Translations under genes and position numbers: made by a program | Assembly (NCBI RefSeq): GCF_002009425.1 | Contig: NZ_CP019936.1 | Coordinates: 3,397,297 to 3,461,296 of the forward strand | DNA length: 64,000 nucleotides | Direction: 5' to 3' | From: Thiosocius teredinicola | GTDB taxonomy: Bacteria; Pseudomonadota; Gammaproteobacteria; Chromatiales; Chromatiaceae | Shown here: in pieces, positions 55,139 to 63,255 of the stretch | Position numbering within the stretch: the stretch's first letter is position 1 | Layout of the letters: every line of letters begins with the position of its first letter | The notes under the pieces: model-generated | The model's input: the letters and a program-made list of their open reading frames with translations, nothing else | Told to the model about the DNA's origin: nothing | The model's database searches: none

Positions 55139-56533
55139 TTAAAAAGGGAATCCTCCACCCCCAGGCGGCATGCCACCACCCGGGAACCCGCCCGGCATCT
55201 TCCCTTTCATGCCGCGCATCATTTTCGCCAGGCCGCCGCCTTTCATCTTTTTCATCATCTTCTGCATCTGCGTGAACTGTTTGAGCAGCTTGTTCACGTC
55301 CTGCACCTGGGTGCCGGAACCGGCCGCGATGCGTTTCTTGCGCGACCCCTTGATCACGGCCGGAAAGGCGCGTTCCTGCGGGGTCATCGAGTTGACGATC
55401 GCGATCAGTTTCTTGACCTCTTTGTCGCCGACCTGGGCCTTGACCGCGTCGGGCACCTGGTTCATGCCCGGCAGCTTGTCCAGCAGCCCGGCCATGCCCC
55501 CCATGTTGGCCATCTGCTCCATCTGTTCTTTGAAGTCCACCAGGGTGAATCCTTCGCCCTTGGTAATCTTCTTCGCCAGCTTAGCGGCCTTATCCTGGTC
55601 AACCTTAGCGGTGACTTCCTCGACCAGCGACAACACGTCGCCCATGCCCAGGATGCGCGAGGCGACACGGTCGGGGTGGAACGGTTCGAGCGCCGTGGTC
55701 TTCTCGCCGACACCGAGGAACTTGATCGGCTTGCCGGTGATCTGGCGGATCGACAGCGCCGCGCCGCCGCGTGCGTCACCGTCGGTCTTGGTCAGGATCA
55801 CGCCGGTCAGCGGCAGTGCGTCGTTGAACGCCTTGGCGGTATTGGCCGCATCCTGACCGGTCATCGCATCGACCACGAACAGGGTCTCGACCGGTTTTAG
55901 TTCGCCGTGCAACTCCTGGATCTCGGACATCATGTCCTGGTCGATGTGCAGGCGGCCGGCGGTATCGACGATCAGCACATCGAAGTAACCCTTGCGCGCC
56001 GCCGAGATCGCCGAGCGTGCAATCGCCAACGGTTTTTGATCGGCAGTCGACGGAAAGAACTCGGCATCGACCTCACCGGCCAGCGTCTGCAGCTGGTCGA
56101 TAGCGGCCGGACGGTACACGTCGGCGCTGACCACCATGACCTTCTTCTTGTCGCGCTCTTTGAGCAGCCGGGCCAGCTTGCCGACGCTGGTCGTCTTACC
56201 CGAGCCCTGCAGGCCGGCCATCAGGATCACCGCCGGCGGCTGTGCGGCCAGGTTGAGCTGCTCGTTGGCCTCGCCCATGACATGGACAAGTTCATCGTTG
56301 ACGATCTTGACCAGCACCTGACCCGGCGTCAGGCTGCGCAGCACCTCTTCGCCGAGCGCCTTCTCGCGCACCTGGTCGACAAATGTCTTGACGACCGGCA
56401 ATGCAACATCGGCCTCCAACAACGCCATGCGCACTTCGCGCAAGGTGTCCTTGATGTTGTCTTCACTGATGCGGCCCTGGCCGCGGACTTTCTGCAGTAC
56501 ACCGCTCAAGCGGTCCGAGAGACTGGCAAACAT
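55139..56533 (-). CDS. ffh: Signal recognition particle protein Ffh
   Basis: 464 residues. NG domain: GLQGSGKTTSVGKLARLL (G1, about 108-125), DTAGRLHID (G3) and TKTDGDARGGAA (G4). Methionine-rich M domain from about 300 (EQMEQMANMGGMAGLLDKLPGM, GSRKKRIAAGSG) binds 4.5S RNA and signal sequences; C-terminal tail is Gly/Met/Pro-rich. No ffs (4.5S RNA) gene found in the window. Divergent from the CcsA-like gene, as in many gammaproteobacteria. Confidence 0.98.
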   Translation of the reverse strand: MFASLSDRLSGVLQKVRGQGRISEDNIKDTLREVRMALLEADVALPVVKTFVDQVREKALGEEVLRSLTPGQVLVKIVNDELVHVMGEANEQLNLAAQPPAVILMAGLQGSGKTTSVGKLARLLKERDKKKVMVVSADVYRPAAIDQLQTLAGEVDAEFFPSTADQKPLAIARSAISAARKGYFDVLIVDTAGRLHIDQDMMSEIQELHGELKPVETLFVVDAMTGQDAANTAKAFNDALPLTGVILTKTDGDARGGAALSIRQITGKPIKFLGVGEKTTALEPFHPDRVASRILGMGDVLSLVEEVTAKVDQDKAAKLAKKITKGEGFTLVDFKEQMEQMANMGGMAGLLDKLPGMNQVPDAVKAQVGDKEVKKLIAIVNSMTPQERAFPAVIKGSRKKRIAAGSGTQVQDVNKLLKQFTQMQKMMKKMKGGGLAKMMRGMKGKMPGGFPGGGMPPGGGGFPF

Positions 56534-56622
56534 GATCTTGATCTATGGCGGGTTGAATCCCTGATGGCGTCAACATTATACGGATGCAGGGCACGAAGCG
56601 TTATGCCATGATTTGCGCTCGA

Positions 56623-57432
56623 ATGAACATTAACCTGATCGCCTTCCCCGCCGCGGTGTTGTATTTCATTGGCGGCCTGAGTACCGGCCTGCGACTGTTC
56701 GGCGCCGAAGGCGCGTGGCGTCCGCCACGCGGCCTGGGCATCGGCCTGGGGTTTGCCGCGCTGCTGCTGCACGCCATCCTGCTGTACCAGGAGCTGTTCA
56801 CCAGCGGCGGGCTCAACCTGAGCTTCTTCAACGCCGTATCGCTGGCGGCATGGACGGTGGCCGGCCTGCTGCTGGTCTCGGCACTGAGCAAGCCGGTCGA
56901 GAACCTGGCGATCGTCGCCCTGCCGATTGCCGCAATCACGGTGCTGCTCGATCTGCGTTTTCACGGCAATCACCTGCTCGGCGAGCACGTCGGCTGGGAC
57001 CTGCGGGTGCACGTGCTGACCTCGATGCTGGCCTACAGCCTGCTGACGCTGGCCAGCGTGCAGGCCATTCTGCTCGCGGTGCAGGACAACCACCTGCGCC
57101 GCCACCACCCTGGCGGCTTCATCCGCGCACTGCCGCCGTTGCAGACCATGGAGTCACTGCTGTTCGAGATGATCAGCCTCGGCTTCGTGCTGCTCAGCGT
57201 CAGCCTGGTCACCGGCTTCGTCTACCTCGAAGACATGTTCGCCCAGCACCTGGTACACAAGACCGTACTGTCGATCGTCGCCTGGTTCGCCTTCGCCGTG
57301 TTGTTGTGGGGACGCTATCGTTTCGGCTGGCGCGGACGCACCGCGATCCGCTGGACACTGGTTGGCTTTGCCGTGCTGATGCTGGCGTATTTCGGCAGCA
57401 AGGCCGTCATCGAACTGATTCTGAAACGCTGA
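56623..57432 (+). CDS. CcsA/YpjD-type cytochrome c assembly-like membrane protein
   Basis: 269 residues from MNINLIAFPA; a frame extension to 56584 is less likely. Eight membrane segments. Family features: His and W-rich loop NHLLGEHVGWDLRVHVLTSML and LHAI, matching the CcsA/CcmF/ResC haem-handling superfamily, in which paired His bind haem. In gammaproteobacteria it usually sits beside ffh, often called ypjD, with unproven function. Ends in a perfect palindrome. Confidence 0.88.
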   Translation: MNINLIAFPAAVLYFIGGLSTGLRLFGAEGAWRPPRGLGIGLGFAALLLHAILLYQELFTSGGLNLSFFNAVSLAAWTVAGLLLVSALSKPVENLAIVALPIAAITVLLDLRFHGNHLLGEHVGWDLRVHVLTSMLAYSLLTLASVQAILLAVQDNHLRRHHPGGFIRALPPLQTMESLLFEMISLGFVLLSVSLVTGFVYLEDMFAQHLVHKTVLSIVAWFAFAVLLWGRYRFGWRGRTAIRWTLVGFAVLMLAYFGSKAVIELILKR

Positions 57433-57447
57433 CCTGCGATCGCAGGT
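57432..57447. repeat. Perfect 16-base palindrome between convergent genes
   Basis: ACCTGCGATCGCAGGT is self-complementary, containing GCGATCGC. It overlaps the last base of the CcsA-like gene and precedes the fliT stop by about 20 bases. Could act as a small terminator hairpin; no T-tract. Confidence 0.35.
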
Positions 57448-57466
57448 AGAGACGTTGCAGGCGCGC

Positions 57467-57778
57467 TTAGCGCCCGGCTGCCTGGTAGGCGTTGTTCGCC
57501 TTGCGTGCCTTGTTGGATTGACTCAGCTCGACCGCGATCGCCTCGCGTGCCTCGATGCTGCGCTCCATCAGGCTCTTGTCCAGTTCCAGTATGGTACGCA
57601 CCCGCTCAGCCACCAGTTCGTCGACCGGCGCGTGGGTGGCAAAGGCCTTTTCGAGCAGCGAGCGCCGCTCGGGCTCAAGTGCAATGACCTGATCCCAGTC
57701 ACCCTGCTCGCCGGCCTGCGCCATACGCCGGCTCATCGCCAAGGCGTCGTCGAGAAGTTGGTGACGCGAAACGCTCAT
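57467..57778 (-). CDS. fliT: FliT-like flagellar chaperone
   Basis: 103 residues, helical: SRHQLLDDALAMSRRMAQAG, WDQVIALEPERRSLLEKAF, EL...RTILELDKSLMERSIEAR. FliT chaperones FliD and, in enterics, inhibits FlhDC. Identified by helical pattern and by position, three bases after fliS in a flaG-fliD-fliS-fliT order. Confidence 0.8.
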   Translation of the reverse strand: MSVSRHQLLDDALAMSRRMAQAGEQGDWDQVIALEPERRSLLEKAFATHAPVDELVAERVRTILELDKSLMERSIEAREAIAVELSQSNKARKANNAYQAAGR

Positions 57779-57781
57779 CGA

Positions 57782-58222
57782 TCAGGTCGCCGCCTGATCG
57801 GCAGACAACTTACTGCCGCGCATCTGACGTACGTCTTCGGGCATCGCGTCCCATGCGCCTTTGATCTCGAGCAGCAGGTCGATGCTTTCGGCCAGCGGCT
57901 GCGGATCGTTCTGCACCGAGGCATCGACCAAGCGGCGGCTGATGTAGGTGTAGAGGTCGTCGAGATTGGCGGCGATCTCACCGCCGCTTTCCATGTCGAG
58001 GCTGCTACGCAGACCGTTGACGATCGACATGGCCCAGGTGATGTGGCGGCTCTTGCCTTCGAGATCCTTTCGCTCGATACAGCCTTTGGCGGTCGCAATC
58101 TTGTCGAGTGCGCCCTCCATCAGCATCTGTACAAGGCGGTGCGGGCTCGCGTACGCGACTTCAGACTCCGCAGCGACCTTGCCGTATTGTTCGATTCCTG
58201 AACGCTTCTTGCCGTAGCTCAT
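57782..58222 (-). CDS. fliS: Flagellin export chaperone FliS
   Basis: 146 residues. YGKVAAESEVAYASPHRLVQ is the FliS signature (Y/QxxxxxxxxxSP..L), then LMEGALDKIATAKGCIE and ITWAMSIVNGLRSSLD. Binds flagellin C-termini and prevents premature polymerisation. Precedes fliT by three bases and follows fliD. Confidence 0.95.
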   Translation of the reverse strand: MSYGKKRSGIEQYGKVAAESEVAYASPHRLVQMLMEGALDKIATAKGCIERKDLEGKSRHITWAMSIVNGLRSSLDMESGGEIAANLDDLYTYISRRLVDASVQNDPQPLAESIDLLLEIKGAWDAMPEDVRQMRGSKLSADQAAT

Positions 58223-58315
58223 TCGTGCTGTTTCCGGGATGGTTTGCCAACACCCTACCTAACGGCCGCGGACCGCGGAAATTGAGGGATTTCCGATCAC
58301 AATCGGGCGCGAAAC

Positions 58316-59662
58316 TTACGACGAGCCCGAAGACAGACTGGAGGTCAAGAAGTTACCGGTGGATTGTAAAGTACCGATTAAACTGTCGAGCGCGGCGTAC
58401 TGCGATCGCAACGCCTGTTCCTTGAGGATCATGCGACCCTCGAGCGTGTCGACCCGGTTCTCCATGCTGCGAATCCGGTCGTTAAGACTGTCTACCCGCC
58501 CCTCGACCGGCCCGTCGCCATCGAGGTAGTAGTCCATCATCGACTCCATACGAAACGCAAAGCCCTGGTCGTCGTGGGCGAACAATTCGGCGACACCGGC
58601 AAAGTCGGCATTCAGCGCATCGTTGAAATCGTCGCTGTTGAATTCGAGCTCGCCGGTCTTGGCGTTGGTCGTGATACCCAGTTCCGACAGGCTGCCGAAT
58701 GCCGTGGTCAATCCTGCCGGTGCCGTGTTGAGTACCGAGCGCATCGCGCGTGCCACGCCGGTCAGCACCGAGCTGCTCGACAGACCATCGCCGCGAATAT
58801 CGCCGACCGTATTGATGACCTCGTTGTAGGCATCGACAAAGGCCTTGGCCGATGCCTCGATCGATTCCGTGTCGCGCTCGAGGGTGAGCGTGGATGAACC
58901 GATGCCTTTGAGTTCGAAGGTGATGCCGTCGATCGCGTCACTGACGTTGTTACTCGACGCGGTCAACGCGTATCCGTCAACGCTGAACGCGGCATCGAGC
59001 TCAGTCAGGTCCGTCAGGGTCGCGCCGAGCGCGTCCTTGTTGGCCGTGGCGAAACCGAAGGTGCCGGCACCGATTGAGCCACCGTAAGAAAGCTCGACGC
59101 GATTGTCGTAGCCCGACTCACTGGCGGTCAGGATCAGGCGCTGGTTGCCACCCCCGGTATTGAGGATGGTCGCCTGCACGCCCGGGTTGTCGGACGCAGA
59201 ATTGATTGCATCGCGTACCTGCGACAAGGTCTTGGCCGACGACAGGTCGACCGTCGTCGAATTGCCGGCAACGGTCAGCGTCAGCGCATCGCCGGCGCCG
59301 CCACCGAAGGTCGCGGTGTCGAGAGATTCGTTGGAACCCAGCTTGTGATTCTGTGCCAGGCGGGTGACGTCGATGCTGTAGCTGCCAGAAGCGGCGCTGG
59401 ACGTCGTGGATGCGGTGAGCACATCCTCGTCGGACGAAACGGACGTAAATTTGCGGAATGCATCAAAGGAACTTAGTTCCTTCATTTTGTCCTGGAACGT
59501 CGACAACACGCTCTTGAGGTTGCCGTACGCCGAGATTTCCGCACGTGTGTCGGAAATCTTGCTCTCCAAGGTGTCGATGGGCCGACGCTCGAGCGACATC
59601 AGCTGGGTCACGATGTTCTCGATATCCAGCCCTGAGCCTACGCCCGCTGCGGTGATTGCCAT
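58316..59662 (-). CDS. fliD: Flagellar hook-associated protein 2 (filament cap) FliD
   Basis: 448 residues. N-terminal FliD_N (GVGSGLDIENIVTQLMSLERRPIDTL), central variable cap region, and FliD_C (SIEASAKAFVDAYNEVINTVGDIRG, LSELGITTNAKTGELEFNSD, then coiled coil SLNDRIRSMENRVDTLEGRMI). Forms the pentameric cap guiding flagellin assembly. Followed by fliS and preceded by flaG on the same strand. Confidence 0.97.
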   Translation of the reverse strand: MAITAAGVGSGLDIENIVTQLMSLERRPIDTLESKISDTRAEISAYGNLKSVLSTFQDKMKELSSFDAFRKFTSVSSDEDVLTASTTSSAASGSYSIDVTRLAQNHKLGSNESLDTATFGGGAGDALTLTVAGNSTTVDLSSAKTLSQVRDAINSASDNPGVQATILNTGGGNQRLILTASESGYDNRVELSYGGSIGAGTFGFATANKDALGATLTDLTELDAAFSVDGYALTASSNNVSDAIDGITFELKGIGSSTLTLERDTESIEASAKAFVDAYNEVINTVGDIRGDGLSSSSVLTGVARAMRSVLNTAPAGLTTAFGSLSELGITTNAKTGELEFNSDDFNDALNADFAGVAELFAHDDQGFAFRMESMMDYYLDGDGPVEGRVDSLNDRIRSMENRVDTLEGRMILKEQALRSQYAALDSLIGTLQSTGNFLTSSLSSGSS

Positions 59663-59707
59663 CGTCCTTTCTCCACCTTCCGGTTACGGAAGGAATCGTT
59701 GCTAAAC

Positions 59708-60073
59708 TCAGGCAGAGCCTTGAAAAATCACCCCTGCCGCTTCTGCAAGTCGCTTGCGCAGGCGAACCACTTCTTCGCTCGGAATCTGCCGCACGACCTC
59801 TTCGGTTGCACTGTCCACGACCTTGACGACGGTCTCGCCGCTTTCGTTGTCGACAGAGAAACGCAGTTCACGATGCAGATCGTGTGCCAGAGTGTTGAGC
59901 TCGGAGACGACCTGGTCGAGGCTCTCGGCAGCTTCTTTTGCCTTTTCGCCTCGCTCAGCAGGATCCTCTTTCCGGGTTCCACCGACAGGTGCGACACGCT
60001 CCACCGGCTTGGTGGATTCGGACGGCACAGCAGCGGGTGCCACTGCCTTGATTGTCCCAATGTCATTGATCAT
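59708..60073 (-). CDS. flaG: FlaG-family flagellar protein
   Basis: 121 residues from MINDIGTIKAV, behind GAGGGGTAG. Conserved C-terminal half LRFSVDNESGETVVKVVDS and EVVRQIPSEEVVRLRKRLAE is the FlaG domain; N-terminal half is low-complexity. FlaG influences filament length in Pseudomonas and Campylobacter. Upstream of fliD. Confidence 0.93.
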   Translation of the reverse strand: MINDIGTIKAVAPAAVPSESTKPVERVAPVGGTRKEDPAERGEKAKEAAESLDQVVSELNTLAHDLHRELRFSVDNESGETVVKVVDSATEEVVRQIPSEEVVRLRKRLAEAAGVIFQGSA

Positions 60074-60209
60074 TGTTCTACCCCTCACGCTGGGGGCGGT
60101 TTCGGCGAACGGCCAAACCGTTGAGCGATCAATTGCCGGGCTAGGCAGAGCCTTTATGACCCGACATCGCTCGACGGTCAGACGCCTTGCTTCACGTCCA
60201 CCGCCGGCT

Positions 60210-60251
60210 GCCTCCGGGCGATCCGGGTGTCAGACACCCGGATCAGGAGGC
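60210..60251 (-). terminator. Long hairpin downstream of flagellin 1
   Basis: An 11-base perfect stem (60220-60230 with 60234-60244) is extended by a six-base GCCTCC/GGAGGC stem after a short asymmetric bulge. Lies about 17 bases past the flagellin stop on the minus strand and before flaG. No T-tract. Likely a transcript-stabilising or processing hairpin that separates abundant flagellin mRNA from flaG-fliD. Confidence 0.5.
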
Positions 60252-60267
60252 AACAGCCTCAACCCGC

Positions 60268-61068
60268 TTAACGCAGCAGCGACAGGACGTTCTGCGGCAG
60301 CTGGTTGGCCTGGGCCAACATGGCTGCACCGGCCTGCTGCAGGATCTGCGTACGCGTCAGGTTTGCCGTTTCTGCGGCAAAATCGGCGTCACGGATACCC
60401 GAACGGGCAGCACTCACGTTCTCGACGATGTTCGCCAGGTTGCGCGAGGTGCTTTCCAGACGGCTCTGCGCGGCACCAGCGGTAGCGCGGGCCGACGAGA
60501 TGGTGTCGAGGTCAGCGTCCAGCTTGGTGATCGCAGCCGATGCACCGGTGCTGATGTCGTCACTCAGGGCGGTCAGCGAGCTGACGTCGGTCAGGTTCAC
60601 TGCGGTGGTCTCGCCACTCTTGTAACCGCTCTGTACGGTGATCGAGGCGCCGTCCAGCAGGGTCACGTTGTTGAAGCTGGTACGCGAGGTGATCTCACCG
60701 ATCGATGCAGCCAGAGCCGCATATTCAGAGTTCAGCGAGCCCTTGTCGGTGGTGTTGACGGTACCGGTAGAGGCCTGAACGGCGAGTTCACGCATACGCT
60801 GCAGCGAGTTCGAGATCTCTTCCATCGCGCCGTCAGCGGTCTGGATCATCGAGACACCGTCGTTGACGTTACGCATGGCCTGGCTGAGGCCGCGGATCTG
60901 AGAGGTCATACGCTCGGCGATTGCAAGGCCGGCAGCGTCGTCTTTAGCGTGGTTGATACGGAGACCTGAAGAAAGACGCTCGAGAGAGGTCTTCATGCTC
61001 GCTTGCGAGTTCATCAGGGAACGCTGAGAGTTCAGAGAGAATACGTTGGTATTGATTACCTGTGCCAT
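60268..61068 (-). CDS. fliC: Flagellin 1
   Basis: 266 residues from MAQVINTNVF, behind TAGGAGC. D0/D1 terminal helices are intact (LNSQRSLMNSQASMKTSLERL, RLSSGLRINHAKDDAAGLAI; C-terminal FAAETANLTRTQILQQAG and ANQLPQNVLSLL). The variable centre is only about 70 residues, giving a small flagellin lacking large D2/D3 domains. Exported and polymerised into the filament. Closely related to the second flagellin at 62.2 kb. No clear sigma-28 or sigma-54 promoter found. Confidence 0.97.
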   Translation of the reverse strand: MAQVINTNVFSLNSQRSLMNSQASMKTSLERLSSGLRINHAKDDAAGLAIAERMTSQIRGLSQAMRNVNDGVSMIQTADGAMEEISNSLQRMRELAVQASTGTVNTTDKGSLNSEYAALAASIGEITSRTSFNNVTLLDGASITVQSGYKSGETTAVNLTDVSSLTALSDDISTGASAAITKLDADLDTISSARATAGAAQSRLESTSRNLANIVENVSAARSGIRDADFAAETANLTRTQILQQAGAAMLAQANQLPQNVLSLLR

Positions 61069-61492
61069 TTTGTAAGCTCCTAGCAACCGGCACGGCCTTA
61101 TAAAAAGGCGAACCAGTCACTTATCGTGAGCGGATATGCTGGGCCCATCCCTGCATTTACCGCTTTCACGCTGCTTAACGGCGCTAGATCAGCTTTCTTT
61201 AATACTTGGAATCCCCAATTCGGCAAATCTTTGCCGCCTGAAAGCCGCTCTGTTGCCGCGTGTTGCCGCAGCGTCGAATGGCTATCGGCAAGACGACGCT
61301 CGGCTTCAATTCGCTAAATTCCTCTATTTATATGGATGCAACGACCAAGCGCCGCACCCCGCCTCGCGTTGCCGATTCACATGGCACACATCATGCAAAA
61401 CTCTCGGCACCTGGATTGTGTCGGCAAGATCGTGCAAGCCCTGTTCGTACCTGCCGTCCATCGAACGACTGTATGCAAAGGAGCATATCGAA
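61069..61492. other. Divergent region between flagellin 1 and fliW
   Basis: 424 bases without a convincing gene. It holds the sigma-54-type promoter for fliW (61382-61397) and must contain the flagellin 1 promoter; a CACGATAA (minus strand, near 61120) resembles a sigma-28 -10 but lacks the TAAA at the right distance. The frame continuing fliW upstream is fortuitous. Confidence 0.45.
61382..61397 (+). promoter_or_regulatory. Sigma-54-type promoter of fliW
   Basis: TGGCACACATCATGCA: GG and GC doublets separated by ten bases, with TGGCAC as -24 and ATGCA as -12. About 96 bases upstream of fliW. Flagellar sigma-54 promoters need an FleQ/FlrC-type activator. Confidence 0.65.
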
Positions 61493-61957
61493 ATGGCTAT
61501 GAGCAATGCGGTACAACACGCGCACGACGAGTATGTCGAGATCGAAACCCTGTATGGCAAACAGGTCGTCGACAAGGCGAGCCTGCTGAACTTCCCGGAA
61601 GGCCTCGCCGGTTTTGAAGACCTGCACGTCTTCAAGCTGTTCCACGAAGAAGGCGCGTCGACGGTTTATTACCTTCAATCGACCGAAGACCCCTACATCC
61701 GTTTCCCGATGGTGCCGGCCGAGGCCTGCAACATCGACTACCGCATCGAGCTCACCGATGACGAAGCCGATACGCTGGCGATCGAAACCCCTGAAGACAT
61801 TCTGATGCTGGTCACGATCTCCGATAATCCCGAGCAGCCGCAGCGCGGTATTACCGCGAACCTGATGGCGCCGATCATCATCAATGCCCATACCCGCGTT
61901 GGCCTGCAGAAACCCCTGCAGCAGATTCGCGGCGGTGTCGTATTCGAAGCCCGTTGA
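61493..61957 (+). CDS. fliW: Flagellar assembly factor FliW
   Basis: 154 residues from MAMSNAVQHA behind AAAGGAGC. FliW domain: LLNFPEGLAGFEDLHVFKLF, YYLQSTEDPYIRFPMV, TLAIETPEDILMLVTISDNP, ANLMAPIIINAHTRVGLQ. FliW binds flagellin and relieves or antagonises CsrA repression of flagellin translation in firmicutes, epsilonproteobacteria and spirochaetes. Its presence here is notable because enteric and Pseudomonas models lack it. No csrA is adjacent. Terminator follows. Confidence 0.95.
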   Translation: MAMSNAVQHAHDEYVEIETLYGKQVVDKASLLNFPEGLAGFEDLHVFKLFHEEGASTVYYLQSTEDPYIRFPMVPAEACNIDYRIELTDDEADTLAIETPEDILMLVTISDNPEQPQRGITANLMAPIIINAHTRVGLQKPLQQIRGGVVFEAR

Positions 61958-62047
61958 TGCGGCAAAGCCCTGCCGTCCGGCCGGCAGCCGACAACGGCAA
62001 AGGCTTGCCACACTGAGCGAAGCACACAATGCCAGGTACGCCGAATC

Positions 62048-62078
62048 AGCCCGCAAAGACACCCATTGCGGGCTTTTT
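62048..62078 (+). terminator. Intrinsic terminator of fliW
   Basis: Nine-base stem AGCCCGCAA / TTGCGGGCT with a nine-base loop followed by five T, about 90 bases beyond the fliW stop. Separates fliW from the second flagellin promoter. Confidence 0.85.
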
Positions 62079-62125
62079 CGTGCCCGGTTGCAAGAATACG
62101 CCGTAAAACAAGGCATCTTTCAACC

Positions 62126-62141
62126 TGGCATCTATTTTGCT
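62126..62141 (+). promoter_or_regulatory. Sigma-54-type promoter of flagellin 2
   Basis: TGGCATCTATTTTGCT matches TGGCAY-N5-TTGCT with the GG-N10-GC spacing exactly, about 82 bases before the flagellin start. Implies RpoN-dependent, activator-controlled transcription. Confidence 0.75.
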
Positions 62142-62223
62142 GATTCACTAACAGCGCGCTGATGGCAAGAACCGACAAGAGCCTGCGCCGAATCAAACTA
62201 AATTTGGCAATGAGGAATGCAAC

Positions 62224-63039
62224 ATGCCACAAGTGATTAATACCAACATGATGTCGCTGAACTCGCAGCGCGCATTGAACAACTCGCAGTCCAGCCTGAT
62301 GACGTCGGTCGAACGCCTGTCTTCCGGATTGCGCATCAACCGCGCCAAGGACGACGCTGCCGGCCTGGCTATCGCCGAACGCATCACGTCGCAGGTTCGC
62401 GGCTTGGAGCAGGCGATGCGCAACGCCAACGACGGCATCTCGATGCTGCAGACCACGGAAGGCGCAATGGACGAGATCACCAACGCCCTGCAGCGTATGC
62501 GCGAACTCGCGGTACAAGCGGCGAACGGCACGGTCAACACCACCGACAAGGCATCGCTGAACCAGGAATTCGTGGCATTGTCTGCAGAGATCTCGCGAAT
62601 CACCACGTCGACTGAATTCAACGGCACCGATGTATTGAACGGCGGCGCCACGATCACCCTGCAGGTCGGCTTCAAAGACGCTACAGACAACCAGATCTCT
62701 ATCACGCTGGCCGACATCACCAGCCTGACGTCACTGGCCGATACGATCACCACGGCAGGCGGTGCGACCGGCGCACTCGCCAAGATCGATGCCGACCTCG
62801 ATACCATTTCATCGGCACGCGCCGATATCGGTGCCACGCAGAACCGATTGGAATCGACAATCCGCAACATCGCCAACGTGGTCGAGAACCAGAGCGCCGC
62901 GCGCTCACGCGTCCGCGATGCAGACTTTGCCGCAGAAACGGCCAACCTGACGCGTGCGCAGATTCTGCAGCAGGCAGGTACGGCCATGCTGGCACAAGCC
63001 AACCAGATCCCGCAGAACGTTCTGCAACTGTTGGGATAA
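62224..63039 (+). CDS. fliC: Flagellin 2
   Basis: 271 residues behind GAGGAATG. MPQVINTNMMSLNSQRALNN and RLSSGLRINRAKDDAAGLAI open D0/D1; the C-terminus FAAETANLTRAQILQQAG...NVLQLLG closes it. Central region about 75 residues. About the same length as flagellin 1 and clearly paralogous, but divergently placed around fliW. Two flagellins under different promoters suggest filament composition changes with conditions. Followed by the glycosyltransferase gene, implying glycosylated flagellin. Confidence 0.97.
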   Translation: MPQVINTNMMSLNSQRALNNSQSSLMTSVERLSSGLRINRAKDDAAGLAIAERITSQVRGLEQAMRNANDGISMLQTTEGAMDEITNALQRMRELAVQAANGTVNTTDKASLNQEFVALSAEISRITTSTEFNGTDVLNGGATITLQVGFKDATDNQISITLADITSLTSLADTITTAGGATGALAKIDADLDTISSARADIGATQNRLESTIRNIANVVENQSAARSRVRDADFAAETANLTRAQILQQAGTAMLAQANQIPQNVLQLLG

Positions 63040-63052
63040 GCATGAGGTAAGA

Positions 63053-63076
63053 ACCGGCCTGTTGCGACGGGCCGGT
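63053..63076 (+). terminator. Hairpin after flagellin 2
   Basis: ACCGGCC pairs with GGCCGGT around a ten-base loop, 13 bases past the flagellin stop. No T-tract; weak or Rho-dependent termination, or mRNA stabilisation. Confidence 0.35.
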
Positions 63077-63255
63077 ACGGTTGACCTCACGCAACTTTTC
63101 GCCAAAGGGTGGGCGGCGGCTTTCGGGCCGTCGTCCAGCCACCTCAAACAAGTCCTTTCACTTGGCGTCGGGCAACGCAGGCACTATGCTCCGCTCAAGA
63201 TGCACGAATCCCATTCAGCTTTCACGCACATTGCTGGCCTGAAGTCGCGACCGAT

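Noticed and set aside
57432-57447. HIP1-like element (GCGATCGC)
   Set aside because: The octamer is inside a single palindrome between convergent genes. HIP1 is a cyanobacterial repeat and I did not see it repeated here.
61100-61140. Sigma-28 promoter for flagellin 1
   Set aside because: CACGATAA resembles the -10 but there is no TAAA at the required distance; the nearest lies about 29 bases from CGATAA rather than about 15.
61136-61492. N-terminal extension of FliW
   Set aside because: The frame is open upstream, but FliW families begin near the ATG at 61493, which has a good AGGAG, and the extension covers the sigma-54 promoter.
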